Assembly: GCF_001420595.1 (NCBI RefSeq)
Contig: NZ_LJIX01000006.1
Coordinates: forward strand, 1,801,361 to 1,865,360
Source of the DNA: Cytobacillus solani
GTDB taxonomy: Bacteria; Bacillota; Bacilli; Bacillales; Cytobacillaceae
Direction: 5' to 3'
DNA length: 64,000 nt
Made by a program: the position numbers and the translations under genes. The notes beneath the pieces are model-generated. The model ran no database searches. It had not been told where the DNA came from and saw only the letters and a list, made by a program, of their open reading frames with translations. Of the stretch, positions 30,717-41,367 are shown piece by piece. Within the stretch, counting starts at the first letter, position 1. The number at the start of each line of letters is the position of its first letter.

Positions 30717-31457
30717 ATGCACAATAATGGGAAAGACAAAGAAAAACGCATTTTTCGTTCAACAGATAAGCAATTTAAAGAATTTCAGAATAAGCTAGGA
30801 ATCCAATTTCGAAATGAAAAACTGCTAAAGCAAGCGTTCACCCATTCATCGTATGTAAATGAGCATCGCCGTAAACCACATGAAGACAATGAAAGACTAG
30901 AATTTTTAGGTGATGCGGTTCTTGAGTTAACTGTTTCCCATTTTCTATTCCTTAAATATCCAATGATGAGTGAAGGAGAATTAACAAAATTAAGGGCTGC
31001 TGTTGTATGTGAGCCTTCGTTAGTAGCATTTGCACATGACTTGTCGTTTGGGACATTAATTCTTTTAGGGAAAGGTGAGGAAATGACTGGGGGGAGAGAA
31101 AGACCTGCCCTGCTTGCTGATGTATTTGAAGCCTTTATTGGTGCTTTGTATTTGGATCAAGGGCTGCAAACTGTTATTCGTTTTCTCGAAAAAGTTGTCT
31201 TTCCGAAAATTGATTCGGGAGCATTTTCGCATGTGATGGATTTTAAAAGCCAGCTTCAAGAGCTCATTCAACGGGATGGCACTGGTTTGATTGAATATAA
31301 AATTTTACAAGAAAAAGGCCCTGCACATAATCGTGAATTTGTATCAAGAGTATCAATGAATGGAAAAGAATTAGGGATTGGTACAGGCAGGTCGAAGAAA
31401 GAAGCAGAGCAGCACGCTGCCCAGATGGCACTTGAGGTGTTAAAAAGTCATACGTAA
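30717..31457 (+). CDS. rnc: Ribonuclease III
   Basis: Cuts double-stranded RNA in rRNA and mRNA processing. 246 residues: catalytic signature [32 protein letters not shown] with the second acidic cluster, and a C-terminal dsRNA-binding domain ([14 protein letters not shown] ... [18 protein letters not shown]). AAGGGTGA precedes ATG 30717. It is upstream of smc and ftsY as in B. subtilis. Confidence 0.97.
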   Translation: MHNNGKDKEKRIFRSTDKQFKEFQNKLGIQFRNEKLLKQAFTHSSYVNEHRRKPHEDNERLEFLGDAVLELTVSHFLFLKYPMMSEGELTKLRAAVVCEPSLVAFAHDLSFGTLILLGKGEEMTGGRERPALLADVFEAFIGALYLDQGLQTVIRFLEKVVFPKIDSGAFSHVMDFKSQLQELIQRDGTGLIEYKILQEKGPAHNREFVSRVSMNGKELGIGTGRSKKEAEQHAAQMALEVLKSHT

Positions 31458-31506
31458 AAACAAAAGTACTAGGGAGGTAATGCCCTGGAGTGAGGGGGAG
31501 CAGCAG

Positions 31507-34500
31507 TTGTTTTTAAAACGGTTAGATGTTGTCGGATTTAAGTCGTTTGCTGAGAGAATCATGGTTGATTTTGTTCCCGGTGTCACAGCAGTTGTGGGAC
31601 CGAATGGAAGCGGGAAAAGCAATATTACTGATGCGATCCGCTGGGTATTGGGGGAGCAATCAGCCAAATCTTTGCGCGGTGCAAAAATGGAAGATATTAT
31701 TTTTTCTGGGAGCGATTCGCGTAAAGCACTGAACTTTGCAGAAGTTACGCTCACCTTAGATAACGAGGATCAGCGTCTGCCCATTGATTATAATGAAGTG
31801 AGCGTGACAAGAAGAGTTTATCGTTCAGGAGAAAGTGATTTTTTAATAAATAAACAGTCATGCCGGTTAAAAGATATTGTTGATTTATTTATGGACTCTG
31901 GTTTAGGAAGAGAAGCTTTTTCCATCATAAGTCAAGGAAGAGTGGAAGAGATTCTTAACAGTAAGGCCGAAGAGCGAAGAACCATTTTTGAAGAAGCAGC
32001 TGGGGTCCTTAAATATAAGACAAGAAAGAAGAAAGCAGAGGGAAAGCTTTCTGAAACGCAAGAGAATTTAAACCGTGTGAATGACATTGTGTATGAATTA
32101 GAAACTCAAGTAGAACCATTGAAAATACAGGCATCCATTGCAAAGGATTATTTAGAACATAAGGAAGAACTAGAAAAAATAGAAGTGGCACTTACTGTTT
32201 TCGAAATTGAGGATTTACATTCAAAATGGGAGAAACTTTCGAGGGAATTAGAACTTCACAAGCAAAATGAAATAAAACATTCAGCAACACTGCAAAGCAA
32301 GGAAGCAAAAATTGAAGAATTAAGAGATCATGCACTAGCAATTGATGAATCAATTAATGATTTACAGAATGTTCTGCTCCATGCAAGTGAGGAGCTTGAA
32401 AAGCTTGAAGGAAGAAAAGAAGTTCTTAAAGAAAGAAAGAAAAATGCCTCTCAGAATAAAGATCAGCTTCATCGAAGTCTAGAAGAATTGACAGATAAAG
32501 ATTTGGAATTGACGAAAGAAAAAGAAAAACAATCACACTTATTATTAGAAATAGAACAAGCTGCCTCTATGCTGCAAAAGGAATTAAAGAAAAAGCAGGA
32601 TCAGCTTAAATTGTTTAGCGAGAATACAGAGGAAAAGATTGAAACACTTAAAAGTGACTACATTGAAGTTTTAAGTAAACAAGCGGCAGCTAAAAATGAA
32701 CTGCAAAACATTGAACAGCAGGAAGATCAATTGGGTTATCGGACATCCAGGCTTGAAAAAGACAATGAAGCGTTCATTCAAACGCGGATAGCAATCATTG
32801 AAAAGAAGGAAACTGTTCAATCTCACCTTTTAAATGTTCAGAATGAATTGGACGAGCAAGTAAAGAAATATAGAGATGTACAAAGAAGGCTGGAAGCGGC
32901 AAAAAATAATTACCAAAAACAAGAAACAACTCTTTATCAGGCTTATCAATATTTACAAAAGGCAAAATCCAGACAAGAAATGCTTGCGGAAATGGAAGAT
33001 GAATATTCAGGCTTCTTTCAAGGTGTAAAAGAGGTTCTTAAGGCACGCGGTAGCAAACTAAACGGAATCGAAGGGGCCGTTGCTGAATTAATTCAAGTAC
33101 CGAAGGATTATGAAACGGCCATTGAAACAGCCTTAGGAGGAGCAACACAGCACATCGTTGTTGAATCCGAAAAGGATGGCAGGGATGCAATCCAATACTT
33201 GAAAAAAAATTCTTATGGAAGAGCCACATTCCTTCCTCTTAATGTAATAAAAGGAAAGACCATAAACCCTAGCCAACTTCAGTCTATTCAACATCATCCT
33301 TCATACATTGGTGTTGCCGCAAAATTAATTGAAACGGATCCAAAGTACAATGAAACCATTCATAATTTGCTTGGGAATGTAGTGATAACGAAAGATTTAC
33401 CAGGTGCAAATGAACTGGCGAAGATCCTTCAGTATCGTGTGCGACTCGTCACACTTGATGGGGATGTGGTTAATCCTGGTGGGTCGATGACAGGGGGAGC
33501 CTTAAAACAAAAGACTTCCTCCATCCTTAGCAGAAAAGGCGAGCTAGAGGAATTAAAGACAAGAATTAATGACATGGAAACGAAAACGCTTAGCATGGAA
33601 GAGCAAGTGAAAATGTTAAAGTCAGATATTCAAAAGCTTGAAGAAAATCTTGAAATGCTTAGAAAAACAGGCGAAGAGCTTCGATTAAAGGAACAAGCTG
33701 TAAAGGGCGATCTTCGTGAAGTAGAATTTGAAGAAAAAAGCTTGAATGAGAGGTTATCTCTGTATGATCTTGATAAGACACAATTTTCCGAGGACAAAGA
33801 AAGATTAATAACAAGAAAGTCTGAACTCGACATGTTGCTGTCGGAAATTGAAAATCAGATAATTTCCTATGATTTAGAAATTAATAGGCTTACTAATCAG
33901 AAAAACATGCAGCAAACCTCCAAGGAAACGCTTTATACTGAAATAAATGATTTAAAAGTAAAATTTGCTTCAAAAACAGAGCAATTGAACCATGTGAAAG
34001 ATAAATTCGAGGCTCTTTCCTCAGAATTGTCATTAAACAAAGAAAAGCTAGAAACCATTAAAGAGGATTTACAATTATTATCTTCAGAAATGACAAATAG
34101 CTTTTCAGGAGAACAGCAGCTTGAAGATGCAGCCCAAAGAAAGCTTCAGGATAAAACAGAAACAATTAAACTAATTTCATCGAGAAGAGAAGAACGTTTA
34201 AAGCTGCAATCTGCACTTGAAGATATAGAGCTAGAAACAAAAGAGCTCAAGAGACAGCATAAAGGGATGACTGAAGCATTAAAGGATGAAGAGGTAAAGC
34301 TGAACAGACTTGACGTTGAATTGGAAAATAGATTAACACATTTGCGCGAAGAATATTTGCTATCATTCGATGCTGCGAAGGAAGAATATCCATTGACGAT
34401 TCCAGCAGATGAAGCGAGGAAAAAAGTAAAACTGATTAAATTGGCTATCGAAGAGCTTGGTACTGTGAATCTTGGCGCAATTGAAGAGTATGACCGTGTG

Positions 34501-35073
34501 TCTGAACGGTATGAATTTCTTCTTGAGCAAAAAAATGATCTCCAAGAAGCAAAAGATACATTATTTCAAGTAATTGACGAGATGGATACGGAAATGAAAA
34601 AACGTTTCCAAGAAACATTTGAGGGAATACGCTATCATTTTGAGACCGTTTTTTGCTCATTATTTGGCGGAGGCAGAGCCGACCTGAAATTAACGAATCC
34701 AGAAGATTTATTGAATACAGGTGTGGAGATTGTTGCTCAGCCCCCAGGAAAAAAGTTACAAAATCTTGGACTTTTGTCGGGTGGGGAACGCGCATTAACA
34801 GCTATCGCCCTGCTCTTTTCGATTTTGAAAGTGCGTCCTGTACCATTCTGCATTCTTGATGAGGTAGAAGCAGCGCTTGATGAAGCGAATGTATCCCGAT
34901 TTAGCCAATACTTAAAAAGATTCAGCACAGAAACACAGTTTATTGTCATTACTCATCGGAAAGGCACGATGGAAGAGGCAGATGTATTATATGGAGTAAC
35001 GATGCAGGAATCAGGCGTTTCTAAATTAGTTTCTGTTCGTTTGGAAGAAACGAAGGAGTTAGTTACCCAATAA
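31507..35073 (+). CDS. smc: Chromosome segregation protein SMC
   Basis: ATPase core of the condensin that compacts and aligns chromosome arms. Walker A is VVGPNGSGKSNITDAIRW. Long coiled coils (about 170-500 and 680-1000) flank a hinge near 500-680 (VVNPGGSMTGGALKQK). The C-terminal head has LLSGGERALTAIALLFSI and CILDEVEAALDEAN. The likely start is the TTG at 31507 (MFLKRLDVVGFKSFAER, AGGGGGAG upstream; 1188 residues), matching B. subtilis. An ATG at 31480 is in frame but sits only two bases after its GGAGG. Confidence 0.96.
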   Translation: MFLKRLDVVGFKSFAERIMVDFVPGVTAVVGPNGSGKSNITDAIRWVLGEQSAKSLRGAKMEDIIFSGSDSRKALNFAEVTLTLDNEDQRLPIDYNEVSVTRRVYRSGESDFLINKQSCRLKDIVDLFMDSGLGREAFSIISQGRVEEILNSKAEERRTIFEEAAGVLKYKTRKKKAEGKLSETQENLNRVNDIVYELETQVEPLKIQASIAKDYLEHKEELEKIEVALTVFEIEDLHSKWEKLSRELELHKQNEIKHSATLQSKEAKIEELRDHALAIDESINDLQNVLLHASEELEKLEGRKEVLKERKKNASQNKDQLHRSLEELTDKDLELTKEKEKQSHLLLEIEQAASMLQKELKKKQDQLKLFSENTEEKIETLKSDYIEVLSKQAAAKNELQNIEQQEDQLGYRTSRLEKDNEAFIQTRIAIIEKKETVQSHLLNVQNELDEQVKKYRDVQRRLEAAKNNYQKQETTLYQAYQYLQKAKSRQEMLAEMEDEYSGFFQGVKEVLKARGSKLNGIEGAVAELIQVPKDYETAIETALGGATQHIVVESEKDGRDAIQYLKKNSYGRATFLPLNVIKGKTINPSQLQSIQHHPSYIGVAAKLIETDPKYNETIHNLLGNVVITKDLPGANELAKILQYRVRLVTLDGDVVNPGGSMTGGALKQKTSSILSRKGELEELKTRINDMETKTLSMEEQVKMLKSDIQKLEENLEMLRKTGEELRLKEQAVKGDLREVEFEEKSLNERLSLYDLDKTQFSEDKERLITRKSELDMLLSEIENQIISYDLEINRLTNQKNMQQTSKETLYTEINDLKVKFASKTEQLNHVKDKFEALSSELSLNKEKLETIKEDLQLLSSEMTNSFSGEQQLEDAAQRKLQDKTETIKLISSRREERLKLQSALEDIELETKELKRQHKGMTEALKDEEVKLNRLDVELENRLTHLREEYLLSFDAAKEEYPLTIPADEARKKVKLIKLAIEELGTVNLGAIEEYDRVSERYEFLLEQKNDLQEAKDTLFQVIDEMDTEMKKRFQETFEGIRYHFETVFCSLFGGGRADLKLTNPEDLLNTGVEIVAQPPGKKLQNLGLLSGGERALTAIALLFSILKVRPVPFCILDEVEAALDEANVSRFSQYLKRFSTETQFIVITHRKGTMEEADVLYGVTMQESGVSKLVSVRLEETKELVTQ

Positions 35074-35087
35074 AAGGAAGTGAAAAC

Positions 35088-36074
35088 ATGAGTTTTTTTA
35101 AGAAATTAAAAGAAAAAATTACGAAGCAAACAGATAGTGTAACAGAAAAGTTTAAAGATGGATTAGCGAAAACACGGGATAACTTTTCTGGAAAGGTAAA
35201 TGATCTAGTAGCGAGATATCGCAAAGTAGATGAGGATTTCTTTGAAGAGCTAGAGGAAATCTTAATCCAGGCAGATGTGGGCTTTGATACTGTTATGAAG
35301 CTTGTGGAAGAATTAAAAATGGAAGTAAAGCGCAAGAACATCCAAGATCCGCAAGAGGTTCAAAGTGTGATCTCAGAAAAGCTTGTTGAAATTTATGAAG
35401 CAGGCGGGGAAGGTTCTGCTGAATTAAATATGCAAGATGACGCCTTAACTGTTATTCTATTTGTTGGTGTGAACGGTGTAGGAAAAACAACTACAATTGG
35501 AAAGCTTGCCCATAAATTTAAGAATGAAGGAAAAAAGGTTTTGTTAGCTGCTGGTGATACGTTCCGTGCTGGTGCGATCGAACAGCTTGAGGTATGGGGA
35601 GAAAGAGTAGGTGTTGATGTCATTAAACAAGGTGCCGGGTCAGATCCTGCTGCTGTTATGTTTGATGCCGTACAAGCTGCCAAATCCCGTCATGCAGATA
35701 TCCTTATTTGTGATACAGCTGGTCGATTGCAAAACAAAGTGAACCTAATGAAAGAGCTAGAAAAAGTGAAGCGCGTCATTGAACGTGAAATTCCGGGTGC
35801 ACCGCATGAGGTATTATTGGTTCTTGATGCAACAACAGGTCAAAATGCAATGATCCAAGCCAAAACCTTTAAGGAAGCAACAGATGTGAGCGGAATTGTA
35901 TTGACAAAGCTAGATGGGACAGCAAAAGGTGGAATTGTTCTTGCTATTAGAAATGAGCTAAACATTCCAGTAAAATTTGTTGGTCTCGGTGAGAAAATGG
36001 ATGATCTACAGGAATTTAATGCGGAACAATATGTATATGGGTTATTTGCAGACTTAGTTGAAGAGGAAGCATAA
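35088..36074 (+). CDS. ftsY: Signal recognition particle receptor FtsY
   Basis: GTPase docking partner of Ffh at the membrane. 328 residues: a short charged N-terminus, the N domain, and a G domain with GVNGVGKTTTIGKLA, DTFRAGAIEQLE, DTAGRLQNKVNLM and TKLDGTAKGG. AAAGGAAGTG precedes ATG. It follows smc by 14 bases and ends at a strong terminator. Confidence 0.97.
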   Translation: MSFFKKLKEKITKQTDSVTEKFKDGLAKTRDNFSGKVNDLVARYRKVDEDFFEELEEILIQADVGFDTVMKLVEELKMEVKRKNIQDPQEVQSVISEKLVEIYEAGGEGSAELNMQDDALTVILFVGVNGVGKTTTIGKLAHKFKNEGKKVLLAAGDTFRAGAIEQLEVWGERVGVDVIKQGAGSDPAAVMFDAVQAAKSRHADILICDTAGRLQNKVNLMKELEKVKRVIEREIPGAPHEVLLVLDATTGQNAMIQAKTFKEATDVSGIVLTKLDGTAKGGIVLAIRNELNIPVKFVGLGEKMDDLQEFNAEQYVYGLFADLVEEEA

Positions 36075-36090
36075 AAAATAAAGAAATGTA

Positions 36091-36120
36091 AGCAGCTGGA
36101 CCGATGGTCCAGCTGCTTTT
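36091..36120 (+). terminator. Terminator after ftsY
   Basis: Twelve-base stem AGCAGCTGGACC / GGTCCAGCTGCT with a three-base loop, followed by TTTT. It ends the rnc-smc-ftsY unit. Confidence 0.92.
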
Positions 36121-36620
36121 ATATTCACAAAAGTAGGGGGATGGGAATAGATCTACGTCTCACTTGAACTTTCCTAGGAGGAAATCGAGAACGAACCTTA
36201 AAACGAAAGCATATTATTTATTGACTGATTACTAATAGCCAGGCGGGGACTATGAAGCATTAATTTTCAATGACTGTTTTTAATTTTATTAAAATGGGCT
36301 AGTTAAGAAGCTTCTCATAGAAGGTAAAAGAAAAAAGGCAAAGACAGAGAAAATGATTACACTTGAAGAACGGCCAAAATGACTATTGGAAGCAAGAAAT
36401 CATAAGAACTGTCTCCTATATATTTCTATTTGAATAGCTGCGGCACCTAGGGCTATAGGTCATAACCCAAGTATTTGATGGGAAGAAAAGAACTTCTCTC
36501 CACCTATTCGTCTGATGATTGTTTGGGGTAAGCAAGTCGCTTCCGCTTTTCTAGTTGACATGTGTAGTGCTTCTGGGTAAACTTACTATTGTAAAGGCTT
36601 TTCACTTAACAAGGGGGAGT
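36121..36620. other. 500-base noncoding gap between ftsY and ylxM
   Basis: No open frame longer than short chance runs. Near 36520-36560 the sequence GTCGCTTCCGCTTTTCTAG resembles one end of the dispersed repeat found at 21838 and 38946, so a decayed copy is likely. The promoter for ylxM-ffh should lie near the end of the gap, but I see no convincing boxes. Confidence 0.5.
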
Positions 36621-36624
36621 AGGG

Positions 36625-36957
36625 ATGTTAGAAAAGACAACGAGAATGAATTATCTTTACGATTTTTATCAATCGTTGTTGACTCCAAAGCAGCGAAGCT
36701 ATATGTCCCTTTATTACTTGGATGATTTTTCACTTGGAGAGATTGCTGAGGAATATGATGTAAGTAGACAAGCGGTTTATGACAATATTAAACGAACTGA
36801 AGCAATGCTTGAAGAGTATGAAGAAAAGCTGTTATTATTTCAGAAATTTCAAGAGCGGAGCAAGCTGCTTGTCAAAATGAAGGAAATGCTTAAGGGAGAC
36901 AATCCTATAAACGAAACGATTATTGAGACTGTAGCTGAGCTTGAGAAATTAGATTAG
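36625..36957 (+). CDS. ylxM: SRP-associated HTH protein YlxM
   Basis: 110 residues, sigma-70 region 4-like HTH ([41 protein letters not shown]). Homologues are reported to interact with the SRP in streptococci. AAGGGGGAG precedes the ATG. It is 11 bases before ffh, the usual partner. Confidence 0.93.
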   Translation: MLEKTTRMNYLYDFYQSLLTPKQRSYMSLYYLDDFSLGEIAEEYDVSRQAVYDNIKRTEAMLEEYEEKLLLFQKFQERSKLLVKMKEMLKGDNPINETIIETVAELEKLD

Positions 36958-36968
36958 GAGGCGGCAAG

Positions 36969-38321
36969 ATGGCATTTGAAGGATTAGCCGACCGACTGCA
37001 GAATACAATCCAGAAGATCCGCGGCAAGGGAAAGATTAATGAATCAGATGTAAAAGACATGATGCGTGAAGTTCGACTTGCACTATTAGAGGCGGATGTT
37101 AACTTTAAGGTCGTCAAAGAGTTTGTTAAAAAGGTCAGTGAACGAGCTGTCGGCCAAGAAGTTCTCAAGAGCTTAACGCCTGGGCAGCAGGTTATTAAGG
37201 TTGTTAAGGAAGAACTTACCGAGTTAATGGGTGGAGAGCAAAGTAAAATTGCTGTTTCTAACCGACCGCCAACCGTGATTATGATGGTTGGTTTACAAGG
37301 TGCTGGTAAAACAACAACAACCGGTAAGCTAGCTAATTTGCTTAGAAAAAAATACAACCGTAATCCTATGCTAGTTGCAGCAGATATCTATCGTCCGGCT
37401 GCGATTAAACAGCTTGAAACGCTAGGGAAACAACTGAGTATGCCAGTTTTCTCACTTGGTGACCAGGTAAGCCCAGTTGAAATTGCAAAACAAGCAATTG
37501 CAAAAGCAAAAGAAGATCATAATGATTATGTCCTTATTGATACGGCTGGCCGTTTACATGTGGATGAAGCATTAATGGACGAGCTTAAGCAAATTAAAGA
37601 GCTTTCTAAGCCGGATGAAATCTTTCTTGTTGTTGATGCAATGACTGGTCAAGATGCTGTTAATGTGGCAAAAAGCTTCAATGAACAGCTTGGATTGACA
37701 GGTGTTGTGCTGACAAAACTTGATGGTGATACCCGCGGAGGAGCAGCGCTATCAATCCGTGCCGTAACAGAAACACCGATAAAATTTGTCGGTCTTGGGG
37801 AAAAGCTAGATGCACTTGAAGCCTTTCATCCAGAACGGATGGCCTCACGCATATTAGGGATGGGCGATGTTCTGACATTAATTGAGAAGGCTCAGGCAAA
37901 TGTGGATGAAGAAAAAGCAAAGGAAATGCAGCAAAAGTTTCGAACTGCTTCCTTCACATTTGATGATTTCTTAGAACAATTAGGTCAGGTTCGCAGTATG
38001 GGACCGCTTGATGAGCTCTTGAAAATGATGCCAGGGGCGAACAAAATTAAAGGCTTGAACAATCTCCAAGTTGATGAAAAGCAAATTACACATGTGGAAG
38101 CGATCATTAAATCGATGACAAAGGATGAAAAAATACATCCGGAAACGATTAATGCTAGCCGCCGTAAACGGATTGCTAAGGGAAGCGGTACAACCGTTCC
38201 TGAAGTAAATCGTTTACTTAAACAATTTGAAGATATGAAAAAAATGATGAAACAAATGACAGGCGGCTCACCAAAAGGAAAGAAAAAAGGCGGATTTAAG
38301 CTGCCATTTAATCCTTTTTAG
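36969..38321 (+). CDS. ffh: Signal recognition particle protein Ffh
   Basis: SRP54 GTPase that binds signal sequences and scRNA. 450 residues: N domain, G domain (VGLQGAGKTTTTGKLA, DIYRPAAIKQLE, DTAGRLHVDEALM, TKLDGDTRGGAAL) and a Met-rich M domain (MKKMMKQMTGG) with IAKGSGT for RNA binding. TAGGAGGCGG precedes the ATG. Confidence 0.97.
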   Translation: MAFEGLADRLQNTIQKIRGKGKINESDVKDMMREVRLALLEADVNFKVVKEFVKKVSERAVGQEVLKSLTPGQQVIKVVKEELTELMGGEQSKIAVSNRPPTVIMMVGLQGAGKTTTTGKLANLLRKKYNRNPMLVAADIYRPAAIKQLETLGKQLSMPVFSLGDQVSPVEIAKQAIAKAKEDHNDYVLIDTAGRLHVDEALMDELKQIKELSKPDEIFLVVDAMTGQDAVNVAKSFNEQLGLTGVVLTKLDGDTRGGAALSIRAVTETPIKFVGLGEKLDALEAFHPERMASRILGMGDVLTLIEKAQANVDEEKAKEMQQKFRTASFTFDDFLEQLGQVRSMGPLDELLKMMPGANKIKGLNNLQVDEKQITHVEAIIKSMTKDEKIHPETINASRRKRIAKGSGTTVPEVNRLLKQFEDMKKMMKQMTGGSPKGKKKGGFKLPFNPF

Positions 38322-38362
38322 GTGAAAAAGAAAAATTTTTTTGAACTGTAAAGAAAAAAACC

Positions 38363-38702
<340 letters not shown>

Positions 38703-38713
38703 TTCATAAACAA

Positions 38714-38944
38714 ATGAAAGAACTTATCGAAATGATTGTGAAGCCCCTTGTTGATTTTCCAGAAGATGTTCAAGTAAAGGTTCTAGAAGATGAAAATCGC
38801 GTGACCTATCAGCTTTCTGTCAACAAGACTGACATGGGGAAAGTAATCGGGAAGCAAGGGCGCGTTGCGAAAGCAATTCGAACTGTTGTCTATGCAGCAG
38901 GATCTTCACAACAGAAGAAAATCTTCTTAGAGATTAGTGAATAA
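38714..38944 (+). CDS. khpA: KH-domain RNA-binding protein KhpA
   Basis: 76 residues with one KH domain; the GKVIGKQGRVAKAIR loop binds RNA. KhpA pairs with KhpB in other Firmicutes to affect cell elongation. It follows rpsP by 11 bases, and no clear ribosome binding site is seen, so it is probably translated from the rpsP message. Confidence 0.94.
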   Translation: MKELIEMIVKPLVDFPEDVQVKVLEDENRVTYQLSVNKTDMGKVIGKQGRVAKAIRTVVYAAGSSQQKKIFLEISE

Positions 38945-38945
38945 G

Positions 38946-39068
38946 AAATGCGAAAGCGCCTTGGTCAGCCCCGACAAGCATAAGACGAGCTGGCGAGAAG
39001 GTTGTACTTTAACCTTCTTGGCAGATTGGCTTATGACCTCGAGAGGCTAGGCGCTGTAGCTGGACAAT
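38946..39068 (+). repeat. Dispersed Bacillaceae intergenic repeat, copy 2
   Basis: Begins AATGCGAAAGCGCCTTGGTC and ends GCTAGGCGCTGTAGCTGGAC; the ends can pair (AGCGCCT / AGGCGCT). An internal hairpin AGAAGGTT / AACCTTCT sits near 38996-39022. It shares its ends with the inverted copy at 21838. A second GAAATGCGAAAG directly after the repeat (39071) duplicates its left edge (38945), as if a small segment had inserted and left a target repeat. Confidence 0.65.
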
Positions 39069-39082
39069 AAGAAATGCGAAAG

Positions 39083-39110
39083 AAAGGAGGGTTCATACCC
39101 TCCTTTTTTT
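39083..39110 (+). terminator. Terminator between khpA and ylqD
   Basis: Ten-base stem AAAGGAGGGT / ACCCTCCTTT with a TCAT loop, then TTTT. Confidence 0.9.
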
Positions 39111-39185
39111 CCAATTATCAAAGGTTTTCATTTGCAATTAACGAAAGCTAGAACACGATCACAGCCCTTGGGAGGCGTTGATGAG

Positions 39186-39572
39186 TTGAAAATACTTCAA
39201 TCTGTCGTGGTAAAGCAAGTTCTTACAGAGAAAAGCAAATTAGCGCTGCTAGAAGGCTATGAGAAAAATAAACAACAGCTGAAAAAAGAGTGCGAACAGC
39301 TTCGATTTGAATTAAAAAAACTAGAAAAAACGAAAAAATATCAGCCAAACAACATAAAACTACACTTCGAACAAGAAATCCAAAAACGTGAAGAAAAAGT
39401 AAAGCTGCTGGATTTTCAAATTGAACAATTACATATACTACCATTGGGTAGCGAGTTGAAAGAAAAGGAAGTAAAGGCAATTATCGAAATAGAAGTAGGC
39501 GATCGCTGGGAAGCTGTGCAAAGTGAAAAGACGATCATTATAAAAGATGGCATCATTGACGAAATACGTTAG
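39186..39572 (+). CDS. ylqD: YlqD family protein
   Basis: 128 residues from the TTG at 39186, which gives the family start [18 protein letters not shown] and the same length as B. subtilis YlqD; GGGAGG lies 11 bases upstream. An ATG at 39181 is out of frame. The middle is a Lys/Glu-rich coiled coil (about residues 25-85). Function unknown. It sits just before rimM-trmD as in relatives. Confidence 0.85.
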   Translation: MKILQSVVVKQVLTEKSKLALLEGYEKNKQQLKKECEQLRFELKKLEKTKKYQPNNIKLHFEQEIQKREEKVKLLDFQIEQLHILPLGSELKEKEVKAIIEIEVGDRWEAVQSEKTIIIKDGIIDEIR

Positions 39573-39586
39573 AGGTGAAATACGGA

Positions 39587-40105
39587 ATGGAAAAATGGTT
39601 TAATGTTGGTAAAATCGTGAATACCCATGGAATTAAAGGAGAAGCACGCGTAATTTCAAAAACAGATTTTGCTGATGAGCGATATAAGCCTGGAAATAAA
39701 TTAACATTGTTTATGCCTGACTCGAATGCACCCATAGAGCTAATAATCAAGTCACATCGAACACATAAGTCATTTGATTTACTTACCTTTGAAGGATATG
39801 AAAATATGAATGATATTGAAAAAATGAAGGGTGGCTTATTAAAGGTATCGGAAGACCAGCTCGGTCAGCTTGATGAGGATGAATTTTACTACCATGAAAT
39901 CATTGGCTGTACAGTTTCAACACTTGAAGGGGAGGAACTCGGAAAAATCCGTGAAATTCTCTCGCCTGGTGCTAATGATGTATGGGTGATTAAAGGCAAA
40001 GACGGGAAAGACATTTTAATTCCCTATATAGAAGATGTAGTGAAGAAAGTAGATGTAAAGGCAAAGAATGTAATCATTGATCCGATTGATGGGCTGCTGT
40101 CATGA
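39587..40105 (+). CDS. rimM: 16S rRNA processing protein RimM
   Basis: Helps 30S head assembly by binding S19. 172 residues: the N-terminal barrel [18 protein letters not shown] and a C-terminal PRC-barrel ([10 protein letters not shown]...[22 protein letters not shown]). AGAGGTGA precedes ATG 39587; a GTG at 39575 lies inside that site. It overlaps trmD by four bases. Confidence 0.95.
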   Translation: MEKWFNVGKIVNTHGIKGEARVISKTDFADERYKPGNKLTLFMPDSNAPIELIIKSHRTHKSFDLLTFEGYENMNDIEKMKGGLLKVSEDQLGQLDEDEFYYHEIIGCTVSTLEGEELGKIREILSPGANDVWVIKGKDGKDILIPYIEDVVKKVDVKAKNVIIDPIDGLLS

Positions 40106-40842
40106 TGAAAATTGACGTCCTTACCCTCTTTCCGGAAATGTTCGATGGAGTACTTGGGTCATCAATATTAAAAAGAGCGGCGGAAAATCAAGCGGTAGAA
40201 TATAACGTAGTGAATTTTAGAGCGTATGCTGATAATAAACATCAGACGGTTGATGACTACCCATACGGAGGGGGCGCTGGCATGGTATTAAAGCCTCAGC
40301 CCATTTTTGATGCTGTTGCCGATTTACGTGAAAACAGTGCTTCAGCCCCTCGGGTGATTCTCCTTTGTCCGCAAGGGGAGAAATATACCCAAAAAAAAGC
40401 AGAAGAGCTCGCCGATTTAGATCACCTTATTTTTGTTTGTGGTCATTATGAGGGTTATGATGAAAGAATTCGGGAGCATGTTGTGACCGATGAAATTTCT
40501 ATTGGCGATTTTGTGCTAACAGGGGGAGAACTTGGTGCAATGGTCGTCATTGATAGCGTCGTTCGCCTCCTGCCTGGTGTGCTAGGAAAGGAAGAATCTC
40601 ACTTAAGTGACTCGTTTAGTACTGGTCTGTTAGAACATCCTCATTATACACGTCCAGCAGACTTCAGAGGAATGAAGGTTCCTGACGTTCTTATTTCTGG
40701 CAATCATCGCCTTATTGATGAATGGCGGACGAAGGAATCATTAAGAAGGACTGTGCTAAGAAGGCCGGATTTACTTGAACATATAGAATTATCTCCGGTA
40801 CAGAAAAAATGGCTGGAAGAAATCAAAAAAGAGAATAAATAG
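40102..40842 (+). CDS. trmD: tRNA (guanine-N1)-methyltransferase TrmD
   Basis: Makes m1G37 in tRNA, which prevents frameshifts. 246 residues with a SPOUT knot: [35 protein letters not shown] and [17 protein letters not shown]. The start is one of two tandem ATGs (40102 or 40105). Coupled to rimM. Confidence 0.97.
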   Translation: MMKIDVLTLFPEMFDGVLGSSILKRAAENQAVEYNVVNFRAYADNKHQTVDDYPYGGGAGMVLKPQPIFDAVADLRENSASAPRVILLCPQGEKYTQKKAEELADLDHLIFVCGHYEGYDERIREHVVTDEISIGDFVLTGGELGAMVVIDSVVRLLPGVLGKEESHLSDSFSTGLLEHPHYTRPADFRGMKVPDVLISGNHRLIDEWRTKESLRRTVLRRPDLLEHIELSPVQKKWLEEIKKENK

Positions 40843-40844
40843 CA

Positions 40845-40873
40845 TTGAAGTTGATTGCCAAGTATGGTACAAT
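40845..40873 (+). promoter_or_regulatory. Promoter of rplS
   Basis: TTGAAG and TACAAT with exactly 17 bases between, directly after trmD. The predicted start is near 40880, leaving a leader of about 100 bases. Confidence 0.7.
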
Positions 40874-40916
40874 ACTTTTTGTGACTTAGGCTGAAGACTT
40901 CAGTTTTTGTCTTATA

Positions 40917-40963
40917 AAGATGTTCCGCTGCAATTGGAAGAAATGATGTGCAAGAGCATCTGT
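40917..40963 (+). promoter_or_regulatory. L19 ribosomal protein leader
   Basis: The segment AGATGTTCCGCTGCA ... TGCAAGAGCATCT folds with AGATG / CATCT and GCTGCA / TGCA pairing. This fits the known Firmicutes L19 autoregulatory leader in position (ending 18 bases before rplS) and conserved bases. It presumably binds free L19 to repress rplS. Confidence 0.7.
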
Positions 40964-40981
40964 TGGAAGGAGTTGAAAACG

Positions 40982-41326
40982 ATGCATAAATTAATCGAAG
41001 AGATCACAAAAGAACAACTTCGTACGGACCTTCCTGCTTTCCGTCCTGGTGATACTGTACGTGTACACGTAAGTATTGTTGAGGGAACACGTGAGCGTAT
41101 TCAGGTGTATGAAGGAGTTGTGATTAAGCGTCGTGGTGGTGGAATCAGCGAAACTTTCACAGTTCGTAAGATTTCTTACGGTGTAGGCGTAGAGCGTACA
41201 TTCCCTGTACACACACCAAAGATTGCGAAGCTTGAAGTTATCCGCCGCGGTAAAGTACGCCGTGCGAAACTTTACTACCTACGTAACCTACGTGGTAAAA
41301 AAGCTCGTATTAAAGAAATTCGATAA
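40982..41326 (+). CDS. rplS: 50S ribosomal protein L19
   Basis: 114 residues from ATG 40982 ([18 protein letters not shown]), with AAGGAG upstream. [41 protein letters not shown] and [15 protein letters not shown] are typical. The open frame extends 25 codons into the leader and is not used there. Confidence 0.97.
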   Translation: MHKLIEEITKEQLRTDLPAFRPGDTVRVHVSIVEGTRERIQVYEGVVIKRRGGGISETFTVRKISYGVGVERTFPVHTPKIAKLEVIRRGKVRRAKLYYLRNLRGKKARIKEIR

Positions 41327-41339
41327 TAAGAAAAGCGGA

Positions 41340-41367
41340 AAGGAGCTTGTTCAACAAGCTCCTTTTT
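41340..41367 (+). terminator. Terminator after rplS
   Basis: Stem AAGGAGCTTGT / ACAAGCTCCTT followed by TTTTTC. Confidence 0.9.

Noticed and set aside
31480-31507. ATG at 31480 as smc start
   Set aside because: Only two bases separate it from GGAGG, and the conserved SMC N-terminus begins at the TTG at 31507 with its own AGGGGGAG.
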